Source: Mytilus edulis (Eukaryota > Mollusca > Bivalvia > Mytilida > Mytilidae). Taken from it: a stretch of 64,000 bases of DNA. The translations under genes and the position numbers were made by a program. Below the pieces are notes generated by a model, which saw nothing but the letters and a program-made list of their open reading frames with translations, did not search any database and was not told the DNA's origin. Positions 1 to 11,359 of the stretch are shown here, piece after piece. Location: positions 98,548,749 to 98,612,748 of the forward strand of contig NC_092344.1 in the NCBI RefSeq assembly GCF_963676685.1. The letters run 5' to 3'. The first letter of the stretch is position 1. Every line of letters starts with the position of its first letter.

Positions 1-790
1 AGACAGACAAACACAGCTGATAATTATTCCATTAACAAAATATAGTTCTTCTATCCCCATAGTATTTGCAAAAACAGGCCAAATCACAGAAATTCAACAT
101 TGATCAATGAACCATGAAAATAAGGTCAAGGTTGGATGAAACTATCCAGACAATTATATATACCTTAAAATCATTCAGTAAACCAAATATAGTTCACCTC
201 TTCCTTATAGTTTCTGAAAAAACAGACAAAATCAGACAAAAAATAACACTGAACAATGAAAATGAGGTCAAGGTCAGACAATTACTGTCAAAGAGACAAG
301 TATACCTTACAAATATTCCATACACCAAATATAATTGATTGAATGCTGATAGTATCTGAGAAATAGCCCAAAACACAAAAAAATAACTTTGACCACTGAA
401 ACATGAAAATGAGGTCAAGGTTTGATGACACCTGCCATGTACACCTTACAATCATTCCAATTTCCATACACCAAATATAAAAGGCCTAATAGCTTATATA
501 TAGTATCTGAGATATGGACTTGACAACAAAAATTTAATCTTGTTCACTGATCCATGAAATGAGGTTGAGGTCAAGTGAAAACGGTGTGACAGGCATAAGG
601 ACCTTGCAAGGTAAGCACATACCAAATACAGTTATCATATTACTTATAATAAGAGAGAAATTAACATAAAAAAACAAAAAAAACTTTTTTTTTCAAATAG
701 TCATCACTGAATCATGAAAATGAGGTCAAGGACAATAGTCATATGACAGACAGAGAAATTGTAATATAAGGCATCTGTATACAAGGCTCC
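1..790 (+). repeat. Tandem satellite array, about 145-160 bp unit
   Basis: The motif ATGAAAATGAGGTCAAGGTC, with small changes, recurs near 112, 256, 403, 551 and 713, so the unit is about 144-162 bp. Between these cores the units also share the blocks ACCTTACAATCATTCC, CACCAAATATA and TAGTATCTGAGA. Short frames crossing the array read through repeat units on both strands and are not genes. The same family recurs near 43.2, 44.7-45.3 and 46.6 kb. The array is cut by the left edge of the window. The last unit passes near 800-880 into a tail reading GAGAGTTGTCTCATTAGC, a common mussel repeat ending. Confidence 0.85.
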
Positions 791-2689
791 ACTGAAAGGG
801 CATACTGTGACCTATAATTGCTTATATTAGTGACATTTTGTTTTAAATGGAGAGTTGTCTCATTAGCAATCATACCATATCTTCATATGAATAAATAAAT
901 TTATATACTTATGATAAGTACAAAATAAATGATAATCTAAGTGTTATATTTTTAAAACTGAAGTAGATGCCCCTCCACCGACATGAGTGTAAATAATGTA
1001 TTTATACAATTTTATATCTTGTAGAAGTATCATTAATGAAATGAAACACCACAAAAAGGTTGCAGTTACTACCACTACCACTACAGGTATGGCCAGCACA
1101 CAGCTGGGATTTGAGGCTACTACCCTCCATCACTGGTCTGGTATATTGATTGGATGTGCGGTACATCATAGACCAAATGAAGGAATTATATGACCATGAT
1201 GACCGATTTGCTGCTGCTAAATTGAGAATCGAGCAAACGGAGTGTTTAATGATTGATGAAATTAGTATGTTGTCCAGAAAAATTCTTGAACTGCAGGCAT
1301 GTTCGAAGAAATGAAAACATGTTCAAAAATAACTTTTCAAATATGAAATTTTGTTATGGGGTGTACACTGGAAGATATTGAATGGATATTTGTATATATA
1401 TTTTAACCATGACAACTTTCAACTTTCTTTGTATTGCCATGCTTATTATAAATGCCGGTCAGTGTTCACACTGTTTTATTTTCAGTTATTGCCAGTTTCA
1501 GTTATTCATGTTGGAATCCCCCTCCCTATAATATCAAATGGTTGGTCCTTAAATACAGTCTAATGAGTAATAAGGAAAATGGATTTTTATAAGAAAAAAG
1601 ATTTCAAAGATGATAAGATTAATAACACATGGACAGACAGACAGACAGACATTGTGATTCCTATATATCGCCATACATGGATGGGGGCTTGAGGTGGTGG
1701 TATATAAAACACCTTTATAACAAAAAGCTTATATTTGCAGGTTATTGTATGTGGTGATTTTAAGCAGCTACCACCTGTTCCAAATCAAAGACTTGGTTGT
1801 TATTGTTTAGAGGGTGATGTATTTAAGAATGCATTTGTACACCACATAAATTTAACCAAGGTATAAACATTTTAAAATATTGAAGGAGGTTACATCAAAG
1901 AATATTACATTGGTCACAATGCTGAATGGATGAATGATGGCTGAATGTCCAGTGGCAAGTTTATGCATATTCAGGACAAGAACATAATATTATATATATG
2001 CATACTTTCAGACCCTAACACGGTAAGCTTGGTTTTTAATGTGTTAGAACACATTATGCTGACTTTGAGGTGACTAGTCTTCATTTACTTTCTCCTTAAT
2101 GCTGCATGCTTAATTTTTAAAGCAGCAAATACATATTTTTAAGTATTTGGTTTCAAGCCCTTAGGCTCCAACGACCTCCAGCACTCGAGGTAACGACTTC
2201 CACAACTCCTCAAACATGTATATTACAATACATTATGCACTTCTATTTTATTGGTAGGGTTGTTTTTCTGGTGTTATATTTCTGTTTTCGAAATTCAAGA
2301 GCGACAGAATTAAAACTAGATATTGGTATTTATAAAAACTCATGTTTCATAATATTTATATATTTGATTTATCCAAAAAATGATTTAAATCAAACAATTA
2401 TTAATTGTGGTTAATAGTTTCTGTACTTAAGGTAATAAGACAAAACGAAGCTGACTTGATCAAAGCAGTGCATGAGCTTTGTGATGGTTCTCCATCAGAG
2501 GAGACAGTTGCATTATTAAAATCCCTTGATCGTCCACTGCCAGATAACACCAAAATGACAAGTTTGTATTGGACCAACTTTGACGTCAATTTTATTAACC
2601 ATGAAAAGTTGGTAGATCTGGCAGGTGAAGAATTTGTTTTCAAGGCTAAAGATGAAGGTATGTTTTTAGAAAATAAAATAAAAAATATA

Positions 2690-2827
2690 AGCGGATCTAG
2701 ACCCCTCCTCCCTTTGTGGGAAACATTTGGATGATTATATAGGGAATCACTGAAGCATGACTGGAGTGCGCCCCCTCTTAGGGCAGTCAGTGGGCCCCCA
2801 TTATGAAAATTTCTGGATCCGCCACTG
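2690..2827. mobile_element. hAT-like MITE copy 1 (GGCGGATCC ends)
   Basis: The left end reads AGCGGATCTAGACC and the right end CTGGATCCGCCACTG, forming imperfect inverted repeats. The interior carries GGGAAACATTTGG, CATGACTGGA and GGGGGC-type tracts, also seen in the copy at 44.46 kb. CAGTGGCGG-type ends resemble the CAGNG termini of hAT elements, which is family knowledge rather than proof. It sits in an intron of the broken PIF1-like gene. Confidence 0.6.
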
Positions 2828-2837
2828 AAAACAGGGC

Positions 2838-3142
2838 TTTATTATCAATAAGACAACTATCCTCCTAACATCCCTTATATGAACAACATATAAGACAACT
2901 ATCCACCTAATACTGTAAACCAACTTATTTTCGCGAGCGATTTATTTTCGCGACTTTAGCGAGGAGTAAAATAACGCGAATATAAATCGTCGCGAATAAG
3001 TAAATCGTTATTAATCTACATCAAGTAAATAAGAAAATCGCGAATTTTAAAAGGCGCGAAATGGGCTAGAATTGGTAAAACGCGAAATAAAGTATCCGCG
3101 AAAATAAGTTGGTTTACAGTATTCCTTATAAGAACAACAAAG
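2838..3142. mobile_element. MITE with 26-bp perfect inverted ends and TA target site, inside a tandem 44-bp duplication
   Basis: Positions 2911-3121 begin TACTGTAAACCAACTTATTT and end with the reverse complement. The ends match over about 26 bp including TTTTCGCG and are flanked by TA on both sides (2911-2912 and 3120-3121), as expected for Tc1/mariner-type insertion. The interior is rich in CGCGAA and has no coding potential. The flanks show the site before insertion: a sequence with AAGACAACTATCC and CTTATATGAACAACA occurs intact just upstream, and a second copy is split by the element. Confidence 0.85.
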
Positions 3143-4902
3143 ATCTTTTTAGTGAATACTTAAGGGCTGTTTGAGACACAATCAAATTTAAAACATCCCT
3201 TAAAGGTGCAATAATATGTATTTGTTAAACTTTTCAAACAAAACAAATTAACAAGATATTTGTTCCACTAACCCACCCAGAAAGTATCATTGTCAATTCT
3301 GTTAATTGCGGGTTTTTTTAAGTCATAATATGTCTGCTGTAGAAACAAGTTGAAACTTTCTTAAAAGAAAATAAAATGTTGGGCTGTAATATGGTAGTTT
3401 AATCTGCCTGTCTCCAATTTCATAAGCCCTAGAATAACTTCAATCTGCCGTTTAAACACTGTTCTTGTATCTTTTAAATGGTCAAGATCCCCCACCAAAT
3501 TGTTTATGTATAACTGTTTGTCATGTTAAATTAAGGAATTGGATGAATTGTATGGGGTAACAAGGGGGTTATAATAACAGGGGCTTTGTTTGGGAGACTT
3601 TGTAATTTCACCCTGTTACAATCATCTCTTGTTTTATTTCAGGACCCCAAAATCTATTGGCTAGCACCAATGCAGCAAAGACACTTGTTTTAAAAGTGGG
3701 CTCTCCTATTATACTAATAAGAAATATTAGTGAAGTATTATTTAATGAAGCCAGATGCATGGTACACTCATTGAAAAAAGACGGTCCCCCTGTTACTAAT
3801 ATAAATGGTAAAATAATAACCATACCAACATACAAATTTGATGTGTTTGATATGCAAAAAAAACCAAAGTGCTTGATTCACGTATGCAATATCCGATTAT
3901 GTTGGCATTTGCAATGACTGTCCACAGAGCTCAGAGTCAGACACTTCAATATGTTGATGTGGATTGTTATTCCTTTTTTGTTGCAGGGCAAATGGGTGTT
4001 GCAGTTGGAAGAGTTGAAACTAAAGCTGGTTTGCGAGTTCGGAACTTTAATAGAAGCGTAGCAACATTAAAACACCCTTCTTGTTTATATGATTTTTACA
4101 ATTTAAATAATATGAAAGAACCATTGGATGGCTTGTCTTGCTGTAAAACTAATACTACAACAAAACAAAGTTCCATTGTGCTATCTTCCACATTAGATCT
4201 GATTGATTATATCCCTGAGGACACCGACAATGATAATGATGCTGAAGTTGACCTGGACCTGCCAACCCTTCAAAATCCATATGAAATACAAGATTTCTTA
4301 TTGGCTAATGAAAACAATTCTTTCTTGTCAGTTGTTTCTGCTGATTTTTATACCACTCCTGCATTTTTATCACATGCGAAATTTTAATATTTTAAAGTAA
4401 ATGAACTTACTTTAAATCCATTTACAAAATCAACAACTGAACAGTGGAATTCTACATATGCTGATTTGAATACTTTTTTAACAAGCAATGAACATAGCAG
4501 ATCTTGTCAAAAACTTTTTTAAAAATTACTTGAACAAACATCAAAACAAGTTATCTACTAAACTGATGTTTTGGTTGTTTCACATACATGTAGAAATGAA
4601 GGCAAAGAATATAGTAAGCAGTCAAATAGAACTCATGGAAACCTGGGAAAACAACCGGTTAAACATTCGTCTGCAGGAGAAGCTAAAATTCGTTATTTGG
4701 CAGGTGCATGTTGCAATAAAATATCTAGCCGTTTAAGAAATTCTGTGCTCAGGAAGATTGGCCAAACTTCAAAGAAGAGCAAAATTGCCCGTACATTGGA
4801 TTATAGAAAACATGATATGCTGAAATTTTTTAGAATTGAGAAGAATGAGGCACCTCACAATTCAAGTATGTCCGAAATAGAAAATAAACAAGTGCTTCAG
4901 CT

Positions 4903-5830
4903 GGCACCCGTCGTGTTGCTTATGTGAATACAAATCCGGTAAATAGTCTAATTCGGTAGGTCACATTCATGAAAGGGAAGGGGATTGTAGTTACGACGTA
5001 AGGAACATATCCGATATCATTTGTGAAACGGTTATTCCATAACGGTCAACCAACTCGTGATGGCGTCCGTAAAATTTACGAAGGGATGATTTCAACTTCA
5101 CCATTTGGAACTCTTGGTTTAATAGCTTCCTTGTGAGCAGTAACCCTCTATCAAGAAAATCATGATAGGAAATGCAAGCACGGGAATATCGTATCAATTG
5201 GGAGATATATACCCCGTATGCAGGTGCTGCTGGAATGTTGCTACTTAGAAATGGAAAGTTCACAATTGGGAAGCTGATATCATCTCTTTTGTCGTAAAGT
5301 TTAGTTTTCAACCTACCCTCATTGTCAATTTCTAGATGTAAGTCAAGATATGAAGCCGACTTAACTGTATCTGTAGTATCCTTTATCTCCAATTCGATGG
5401 GATAGATGCGTTCCACATAGTCACCAAATTTTGAATTGTTTAGTGAAAGAACGTCATCTATATAGCGGAAAGTAGAGTTAAAGGATATTGCTAACTTCTT
5501 ATCTTTCTTCCTAAGAAGTTCCTGCATGAAGTCAGCCTCATAATAATAAAGAAACAAGTCGGCAAGTAGAGGGGCACAGTTTGTTCCCATTGGGATGCCG
5601 ACAGTCTGTTGAAAAACACGTCCTCCGAACGTTACAAATATGTTGTCAATCAAGAAATCAAGCATCTTGATAATATCGGTTTCAGAGAATTTTTTGTTTG
5701 AATCAGAGTGATTCTTTACATTTATCCCTCCCTAAGACTAGATACTTGTATCTACGTTGGACATTCTTTTTTTATGAAGCAAAGTAATAAAAATTCGTCA
5801 AATAAGGTCGATAACTCCTAGTCATTTGAC
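4903..5830 (-). mobile_element. Penelope-like element A, truncated, reverse transcriptase C-terminal half
   Basis: An open frame of 224 codons (4991-5665) encodes the end of a Penelope-type reverse transcriptase. It shows GIPMGTNCAPLLADLF (RT motif before the catalytic block), FRYIDDVLSLNN with the catalytic aspartate pair, LYDKRDDISFPIVNFPF, and YGVYISQLIRYSRAC, ending in SQMISDMF. Reading upstream on the minus strand, frames with IKMLDFLIDNIF and VKNHSDSNKKFSETD continue to about 5830 with frameshifts, so the 5' end is truncated. The N-terminal region and any GIY-YIG endonuclease are absent. At its 3' side it stops at GGCACCCGTCGTG, just past the helicase-like relic, without the tail module that follows this point in the copy at 44 kb. 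Confidence 0.85.
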
Positions 5831-5872
5831 CGTTTTGACGTGAATGGACATAAGGTAGAGCTCAACATTCTA

Positions 5873-6240
5873 ATAAAATTGAGAATGAAAAATGTCAAAG
5901 AAGCAACAACCCGATGAAAGACCAGACAACATCAGAAGGCCACCAATTGGTCTTCAACGCACCCGGAGGTGGTATCAGCTGGCCCCTAAATAAAATTGTG
6001 TACTAGTTCAGTGAAAATGGGCGTCACACTAAACTCCAAAACATATAAACTAGACTAACAAAGGTCAGAGATTCCTGAAATTGGGACAGGCGGAAAGGGG
6101 GGGGGGTAAACTTATTTTGTGAGATCACAACCCTCCCCCTATACCTCTAGCCAAATGTAGAATTAAGAAACACATATGAAGCAATACACAGCAAACCTAA
6201 TTTTAAAAGAAGTCCGAATCCGATGACAGATTAGACATGT
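5873..6240 (-). mobile_element. 3' tail relic of the Penelope-like element B family
   Basis: Read on the minus strand this is a diverged copy of the 3' untranslated part of the element at 6.5-9.3 kb. Shared landmarks are AATTGAGAATG near 5878, CAACAACCCGA, CACCAATTGGTCTTCAA, AGCTGGCCCCTAAA, GACAGGCGG and CCTCCCCCTATACCTCTAG. It is a 5'-truncated insertion with no coding part. It lies about 300 bp from the 3' end of the larger copy in the same orientation, so it could also be a local duplication. Confidence 0.75.
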
Positions 6241-6394
6241 TTTTCACACAGTTTTTAAACTAGATAAACCGATGATAATTATTGCAAAGTTTAACCAAAA
6301 CTATCGGGCGACTCCTTAAAAGACATATGTTTAATAACATTTGGCCCAGTAGTTTCTGAGACTGAGACATTTTGTAAAAGTTAACCGAAAGACG

Positions 6395-6533
6395 AAATAG
6401 TTATCAAAGGTACCAGGATTATAATTTAGTACGCCAGACGCGCGTTTCGTCTTTATAAGACTCATCAGTGACGCTCATATCAAAATATTTATAAAGCCAA
6501 ACAAGTTCAAAGTTGACGAACGCCAAGTGATGA
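6395..6533 (+). repeat. Copy of the GACGCGCGTTTCGTC repeat module
   Basis: It reads AGTTATCAAAGGTACCAGGA, then TACGCCAGACGCGCGTTTCG, GACTCATCAGTGACGCTCAT and AAGCCAAACAAGTTCAAAG. The same module, often nearly identical, occurs at about 13.0, 29.24, 35.0, 35.6-36.0 and 40.2-40.5 kb. It directly abuts the 3' end of Penelope-like element B. Confidence 0.8.
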
Positions 6534-9300
6534 GAAAATAAAATTGAGAATGGAAATCGGGAATGTGTCAAAGAGACAACAACCCGACCAAATAAAAAAC
6601 AACAGAAGAGGGTCACCAACAGGTCTTCAATGTAGCGAGAAATTCCCGCACCCGGAGGCGTCCCTCAGCTGGCCCCTAAACAAATATATACTAGTCCAGT
6701 GATAATGAACGCCATACTAATTTCCAAATTGTACACAAGAAACTAAAATTAAAATAATACAAAACTAACAAAGGCCAGAGGCTCCTGACTTGGGACAGGC
6801 GCAAAAATGCGGCGGGGTTAAACATGTTTGTGAGATCTCAACCCTCCCCCTATACATCTAACCAATGTAGAAAAGCAAACGCATAACAATACGCACATTA
6901 AAATTCAGTTCAAGAGAAGTCCGAGTCTGATGTCAGAAGATGTAACCAAAGAAAATAAACAAAATGACAATAATACATAAATAACAACAGACTACTAGCA
7001 GTTAACTGACATGCCAGCTTCAGACTTCAATTAAACTGACTGAAAGATTATGATTTCATCATATGAACATCAGGTACAATCCTTCCCGTTAGCGGTTTAG
7101 TATCATACCATCATAACATATATGAGAAGAACATAACCCGTGTCATGCCAACAACTGTTTTAGAATAAATGTGTTTAGTTCCGATGCAAAGACCTTATCA
7201 GTGACTCAATATTAACGCCAAAATATGCAATCTTTAATGACTTGACAACATTATCGTAATTATATCCTTTCTTAATAAGTCTATTCAAAGGTTTTGTAAG
7301 TTTCTGAGGTGAATACTGACACCTTTGTACTTTATAAAGAATATTTCCATAAAAAATTGGATGTGAAATACCTGAACGTATGTTGAGCTATATTTACGAA
7401 TGATGTCTTTATAACGATGATAAAATTTAGTAAATGTTTTGACTAGTTTGTGATATCAAAAACCCTGGTGTAATAATTTTTCAGGAATACATAAATTTCT
7501 CTCGTTAAAATCTAAAACATTGTTACATACACGAGCGAATCGTACAAGTTGAGATATATAAACACCGTAAGATGGTGACAAGGGAACGTCACCATCTAAA
7601 AACGGATAATTAACGATAGGAAATGAAAAATCATCCCTTTTATCATAAATTTTAGTATTCAGCTTTCCATTAGTGATATAGATATCAAGATCGAGAAAAG
7701 GGCAGTGGTCATTGTTAGTATTAGCTTTATTTAAAGTAAGTTCAACAGAATAAATTTCATTAATATACATACTGAAGTCGTCATTATTGAGAGCCAAAAT
7801 ATCATCCAAATATCTAAAAGTATTATTAAATTTGTTTATCAGATGTTGTTTCGATGGGTCTTTGCTTATTTTTGTCATAAATTGTAACTCATAACAATAC
7901 AAAAAACAGGTCCGCAATAAGTGGTGCACAGTTAGTCCCCATTGGAATTCCGATAATCTGACGATATACGGAATCCCCAAAGCGAACAAAAATGTTATCT
8001 AGTAAAAATTCAAGGGCATATATAGTATCAAAGCATGTCCAATTAACATAGTTTTTTTGTTTATTTCTACTAAAAAATGACCTAAAAGAGTTTGAACATA
8101 TATATTCACATTCTGATTTTTTGAATGCCCATTTAATTAGGTGTGTGATTTTTTTCTTAATGAGAATGTGAGGCAATGTGGTATACAGGGTAGAAAAATC
8201 AAAACTTTGAACAGATTCAAAATCACCAATATAAGCATGCAATTTATCAAGTACTTCCAACGAGTTCTTGACACTCCAAAAGTAATTTATTCCACTATTT
8301 TCGAAGGCCTTATTTGAACAATTTATTATCAGGTTTTTAATTGTACCAAGTGTGCTGGTAAGAAGAATAGACAATTTAGTAGTTGAACAATGGCTTGAAG
8401 ACGAAATAAATCTATATTTGTAAGGGGTTTTGTGTAGCTTCGGAAGCCAATACATAGTTGGGACTTTCATTGTATTTGGTTTTGCTTGTAAAGCGGTGGC
8501 TAAAAGTTTATGTTTGTTACAGATTTCGTTTTCTGAAAATGGAGTCAGTTGGAATGTTGGTGAATTGGTGATTTCCTTTTTCAGAACCTCAATGTAAAAT
8601 TTACGTCAAACAATAATAATATTATTAGCAGCTTTATCGGCCGGGACAAAAACAAATTCCTTGGCTAGTTCTTTTAGTTTATGTTTGATACGAGAAATAG
8701 GTTTATTGTGGTTATTGTTGATAGTAAAATGTTCTTTAAAATGTTGAATACGTATATCAACTATCTTCATTACTGAATTAAAAAAAGAGTCCAAAGATTT
8801 TTTGTCAGCTTTTTCCCGTTTTATCCATTTCATACAGTAAGTATGGAGTGAGTCGTGGATGATATTACGACACTCATTCCAATTAATAATAGACGGGGGA
8901 CGATATTTAGGTCCTTTACTGAGGAATGATTTTAACTCTCGGTCTTTAACGATGTTAAGATCTCCTGTTATAACATGGGAAATGGGTCCATAAATATATT
9001 TGGAATAACTGCAATTACATGAAGTAGGTGTATTTTCACTGATATTAACATCTTTACACAATTGACTATAATTAAACACAAATTTCCGGGTAGATTTCTT
9101 GTAAATATAACAAATAAGAGGTAGCTGAGTATTGTCAAAATATCCAGAAATTTGTTCTTTAACAGAATGGTCGTTAAATATACCGGCAATATTTACAAAA
9201 TCAAAGCCTTTATTGACATACTTAATTTTAATAAAATGTTTTTTATGATCTTCAGGGCGATCAATTTTGGGAAATAATTTAGAATAACAATATGCCATAA
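6534..9300 (-). mobile_element. Penelope-like element B, near full length, lightly damaged
   Basis: Coding part 7175-9298, start ATG at 9298 with an in-frame TAA just upstream. The N-terminal region has a cysteine-containing block CNCSYSKYIYGPISHVITGD, KGPKYRPPS and FVFVPADKAANNIIIV. The reverse transcriptase follows: YWLPKLHKTPYKYRFI, SFDFSTLYTTLPH, GIPMGTNCAPLIADLF, FRYLDDILALNN with the catalytic DD, IYDKRDDFSFPIVNYPF and YGVYISQLVRFARV. Damage is limited to a TGA at 8606-8608, a one-base shift in the A6 run 7901-7906, a TGA at 7456-7458 and a shift near 7370, after which PLNRLIKKGYNYDNV is readable. I see no GIY-YIG endonuclease motif. A 3' untranslated tail of about 640 bp follows (7174-6534), ending AAATTGAGAATGGAAATCGG on the plus strand. 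Not functional as it stands, but recent in mussel terms. Confidence 0.85.
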
Positions 9301-9489
9301 TAATTTAAACCATTTCATACTTAGGACTGCTATATGAAATTGTGTTGCAATCCTCCAAAATTTTATTTAACTTTTAACCGGTAACGAACAGAGTTTTGTT
9401 AACAGATAATGTCTGCCGTTGTTTTTTGAAATAGAAATTAGGTCCGAAATATTGATATGATTGGTGAAAGCTCACTTAGCAGGGCCAGG

Positions 9490-9885
9490 TCAGTTAAAAA
9501 AAGAACTCTCAGTCAAAGTATACCACTAAAGACTAAAGCAGGTCTTAGTACTAGCAGAAAACGACCATGAAAGAGCAAAAACATTGAATGAATATATCAC
9601 TATAATTGTATCAACTAAGACGACGTCAACTAAATATGTACCACTAAAAATACCGTTACATCCAAATTGGAAAGACATAATAACTTAAGTATGGACGAAA
9701 ACAAAATTAGAATATTGATTCAAGACATAAAAGTATGAGGGCCAGACGAAATAGGTTATAAAATTTAAAAGAAAATATAAAATGAATTAGCAGCTATCAT
9801 ATTATTATTCACCATTTTTTCAACAATCATCAATTCCAGCATGATACGTGATGAATGGACAACAGGAGACATTTGCGCATTTGCG
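9490..9885 (+). pseudogene. LINE reverse transcriptase relic (N-terminal RT region)
   Basis: Translated fragments show LAENDHERAKTLNEYIT near 9550, then GPDEI near 9740 and NELAA, and finally SSMIRDEWTTGDICA near 9836-9880. These match in order the conserved start of non-LTR (CR1/L2-type) reverse transcriptases, where a line of the type ENDxxKAxxLNEYF is followed by SPGPDGI and LPxxWKxxxI. Several stops and frameshifts are present. It abuts the Penelope relic that follows. Confidence 0.6.
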
Positions 9886-10880
9886 ATACCATACGGCATA
9901 TTTTGTTAATAGTGAACAAAAAGGTTAAATATGCTAAACAGAGAAACACGTGAGATTATGCTGGAGTTTTTTTTATTGACAACATATTTCTTGAATTTAG
10001 AGGTAGACTTTTTCAACTAATTGTCGGCATTCGTATTGAAACGAACTGTGCGCCTCTCCTTGCCGACCTATTCTTATTTGCATATGAATCCGAGTTCCTT
10101 TAGATATTTGTCAAAAACAAGATCAAAGAAGCCAGGTTATTTAATTTCACATTCAGATACATATATTGATTACTAGTATGTTATTTCCATTAACAATCTA
10201 ATTTTTCTGATTGGGTCCCATTTATATATATATATCATAGAACTGGAAATTAAAGAAACAACACAGCTTCATCCACCTCATTTTTAGACTTATACCTTGA
10301 ATTTGACATACACTGTCATCTCGGCAGCAAAATCTATGACAAACGAGACGATATTAATTTCAAAATTAATTTCCCACCCCTTAGTAGCATTATACCAACT
10401 TCACCTGCTTATGGGATATACATTTCCCAACTTATTTGGTATTCACGAACTTGCAGCTCCTACTCAGACTGTGTAAAACGTCAGCAGAAAGTTCATGAAC
10501 CAGGGGAATGGCAAAGAACGTTCCTTTTTTCAAAAACAGTTCATCGGAAGGTACCAAGACATTGTTGATAAATATTCTTTATCAACTTCACAAATAATAC
10601 ACGATGGTCTTGAAGTATAGATTATGGGTAATGACGTTGTTTATCACCTTAATAACGTGTAGTATTCTTTTATTTGTCTTTATGAATATTACTTTTACTG
10701 ATTAGTATGTTTTTGGTGATATCAATTTGACGTGGCTCTGTACATGCATCCTGTCATTGTTCTATGGTCAAAAAAAAATATTTGTGTCTCATTTTTGTTT
10801 CGTTGTAGAATGACGTGGCTCTGTACTAAAACATCCCGTCATTGTTGAAAGTGTTCTGTACTTGCACATCTCGTTCATTG
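9886..10880 (+). mobile_element. Penelope-like element C, degraded RT and tail
   Basis: Frames read VGIRIETNCAPLLADLFLF near 10021-10080 and KIYDKRDDINFKI near 10330, then SPAYGIYISQLIWYSR near 10400-10450. Together they give the order of Penelope RT motifs, with many stops. The tail contains TTTATTTGTCTTTATGAATA and GACGTGGCTCTGTAC. The latter occurs twice (10731 and 10811), suggesting a local tail duplication. The same tail block is present in copies D and E. Confidence 0.75.
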
Positions 10881-11359
10881 TGTTAATGTGCTTTTGTAAG
10901 TTACGTCTTTCAATTTTGCTTATGTGCTTTGTTTATATACCTTTTAATGCTTCGTATTTACATATTTGTTTATTTTCATAGTGATTAAGATTATTAGGTC
11001 CGAGACCACAATTATTTCGTAGTGCATTTCTTTTAGAACATAAATGAAAATAAAAAAAATCCCAACTGCGCTTTCTCAAAGAATCTTTTACAGTGTGTTG
11101 TACTACTTTTGGGACAAATTATATCAAAATTATAGAAAACTTCATCGGCTCTAACTCAAAATTTGGACAGTTTTATGCTTAGGGCGTCTTAAAATCTTTT
11201 GACAGCTTCTGAAGTGCTAATTTTAAACCTTTTTCAGCTTGACTAAATCACTACTTTCCTTTAAAATTTTGGACCCAAATTTCTTAACAGTTTAATTTCA
11301 CCCCCCTACTTGCAATTTGAGGCATTAAACATGGAGAAATAAAATTGGAAGGGATGCAT
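10881..11359. other. No gene recognised
   Basis: AT-rich sequence without a coding frame or repeat that I recognise; probably old element debris. Confidence 0.5.

Larger units (their letters stand above)
1036..4927 (+). pseudogene. PIF1-family DNA helicase, multi-exon, broken, with unrecognised C-terminal region
   Basis: PIF1 helicases are 5'-3' superfamily 1B DNA helicases, and their motifs appear here in order across exons. Exon about 1036-1297 has the KKVAVT...TTTGMAS block, TTLHHWSGI and Walker B LMIDEISMLSRK. Exon 1741-1860 (40 codons, bounded by TTTGCAG and GTATAA) has VIVCGDFKQLPPVP. Exon 2432-2657 has VIRQNE...LCDGSPSEETVALL...TNFDVNFINHEKL. Exon from 3643 has VGSPIILIRNIS and the C-terminal block PIMLAFAMTVHRAQSQTL...AGQMGVAVGRV. 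Phases match from exon 2432 to exon 3643. Damage is a one-base shift near 1153, a one-base shift in the A8 run 3856-3863, and TAA stops at about 4385, 4524 and 4562, although the frame continues clearly past each. The N-terminal Walker A exon is not seen. The last approximately 115 codons (AKIRYLAGACCNKISSRL...KKSKIARTLDYRKH) are a region I do not recognise. It may be a host pseudogene or a transposon-borne helicase; introns favour a host-like gene. Confidence 0.85.
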
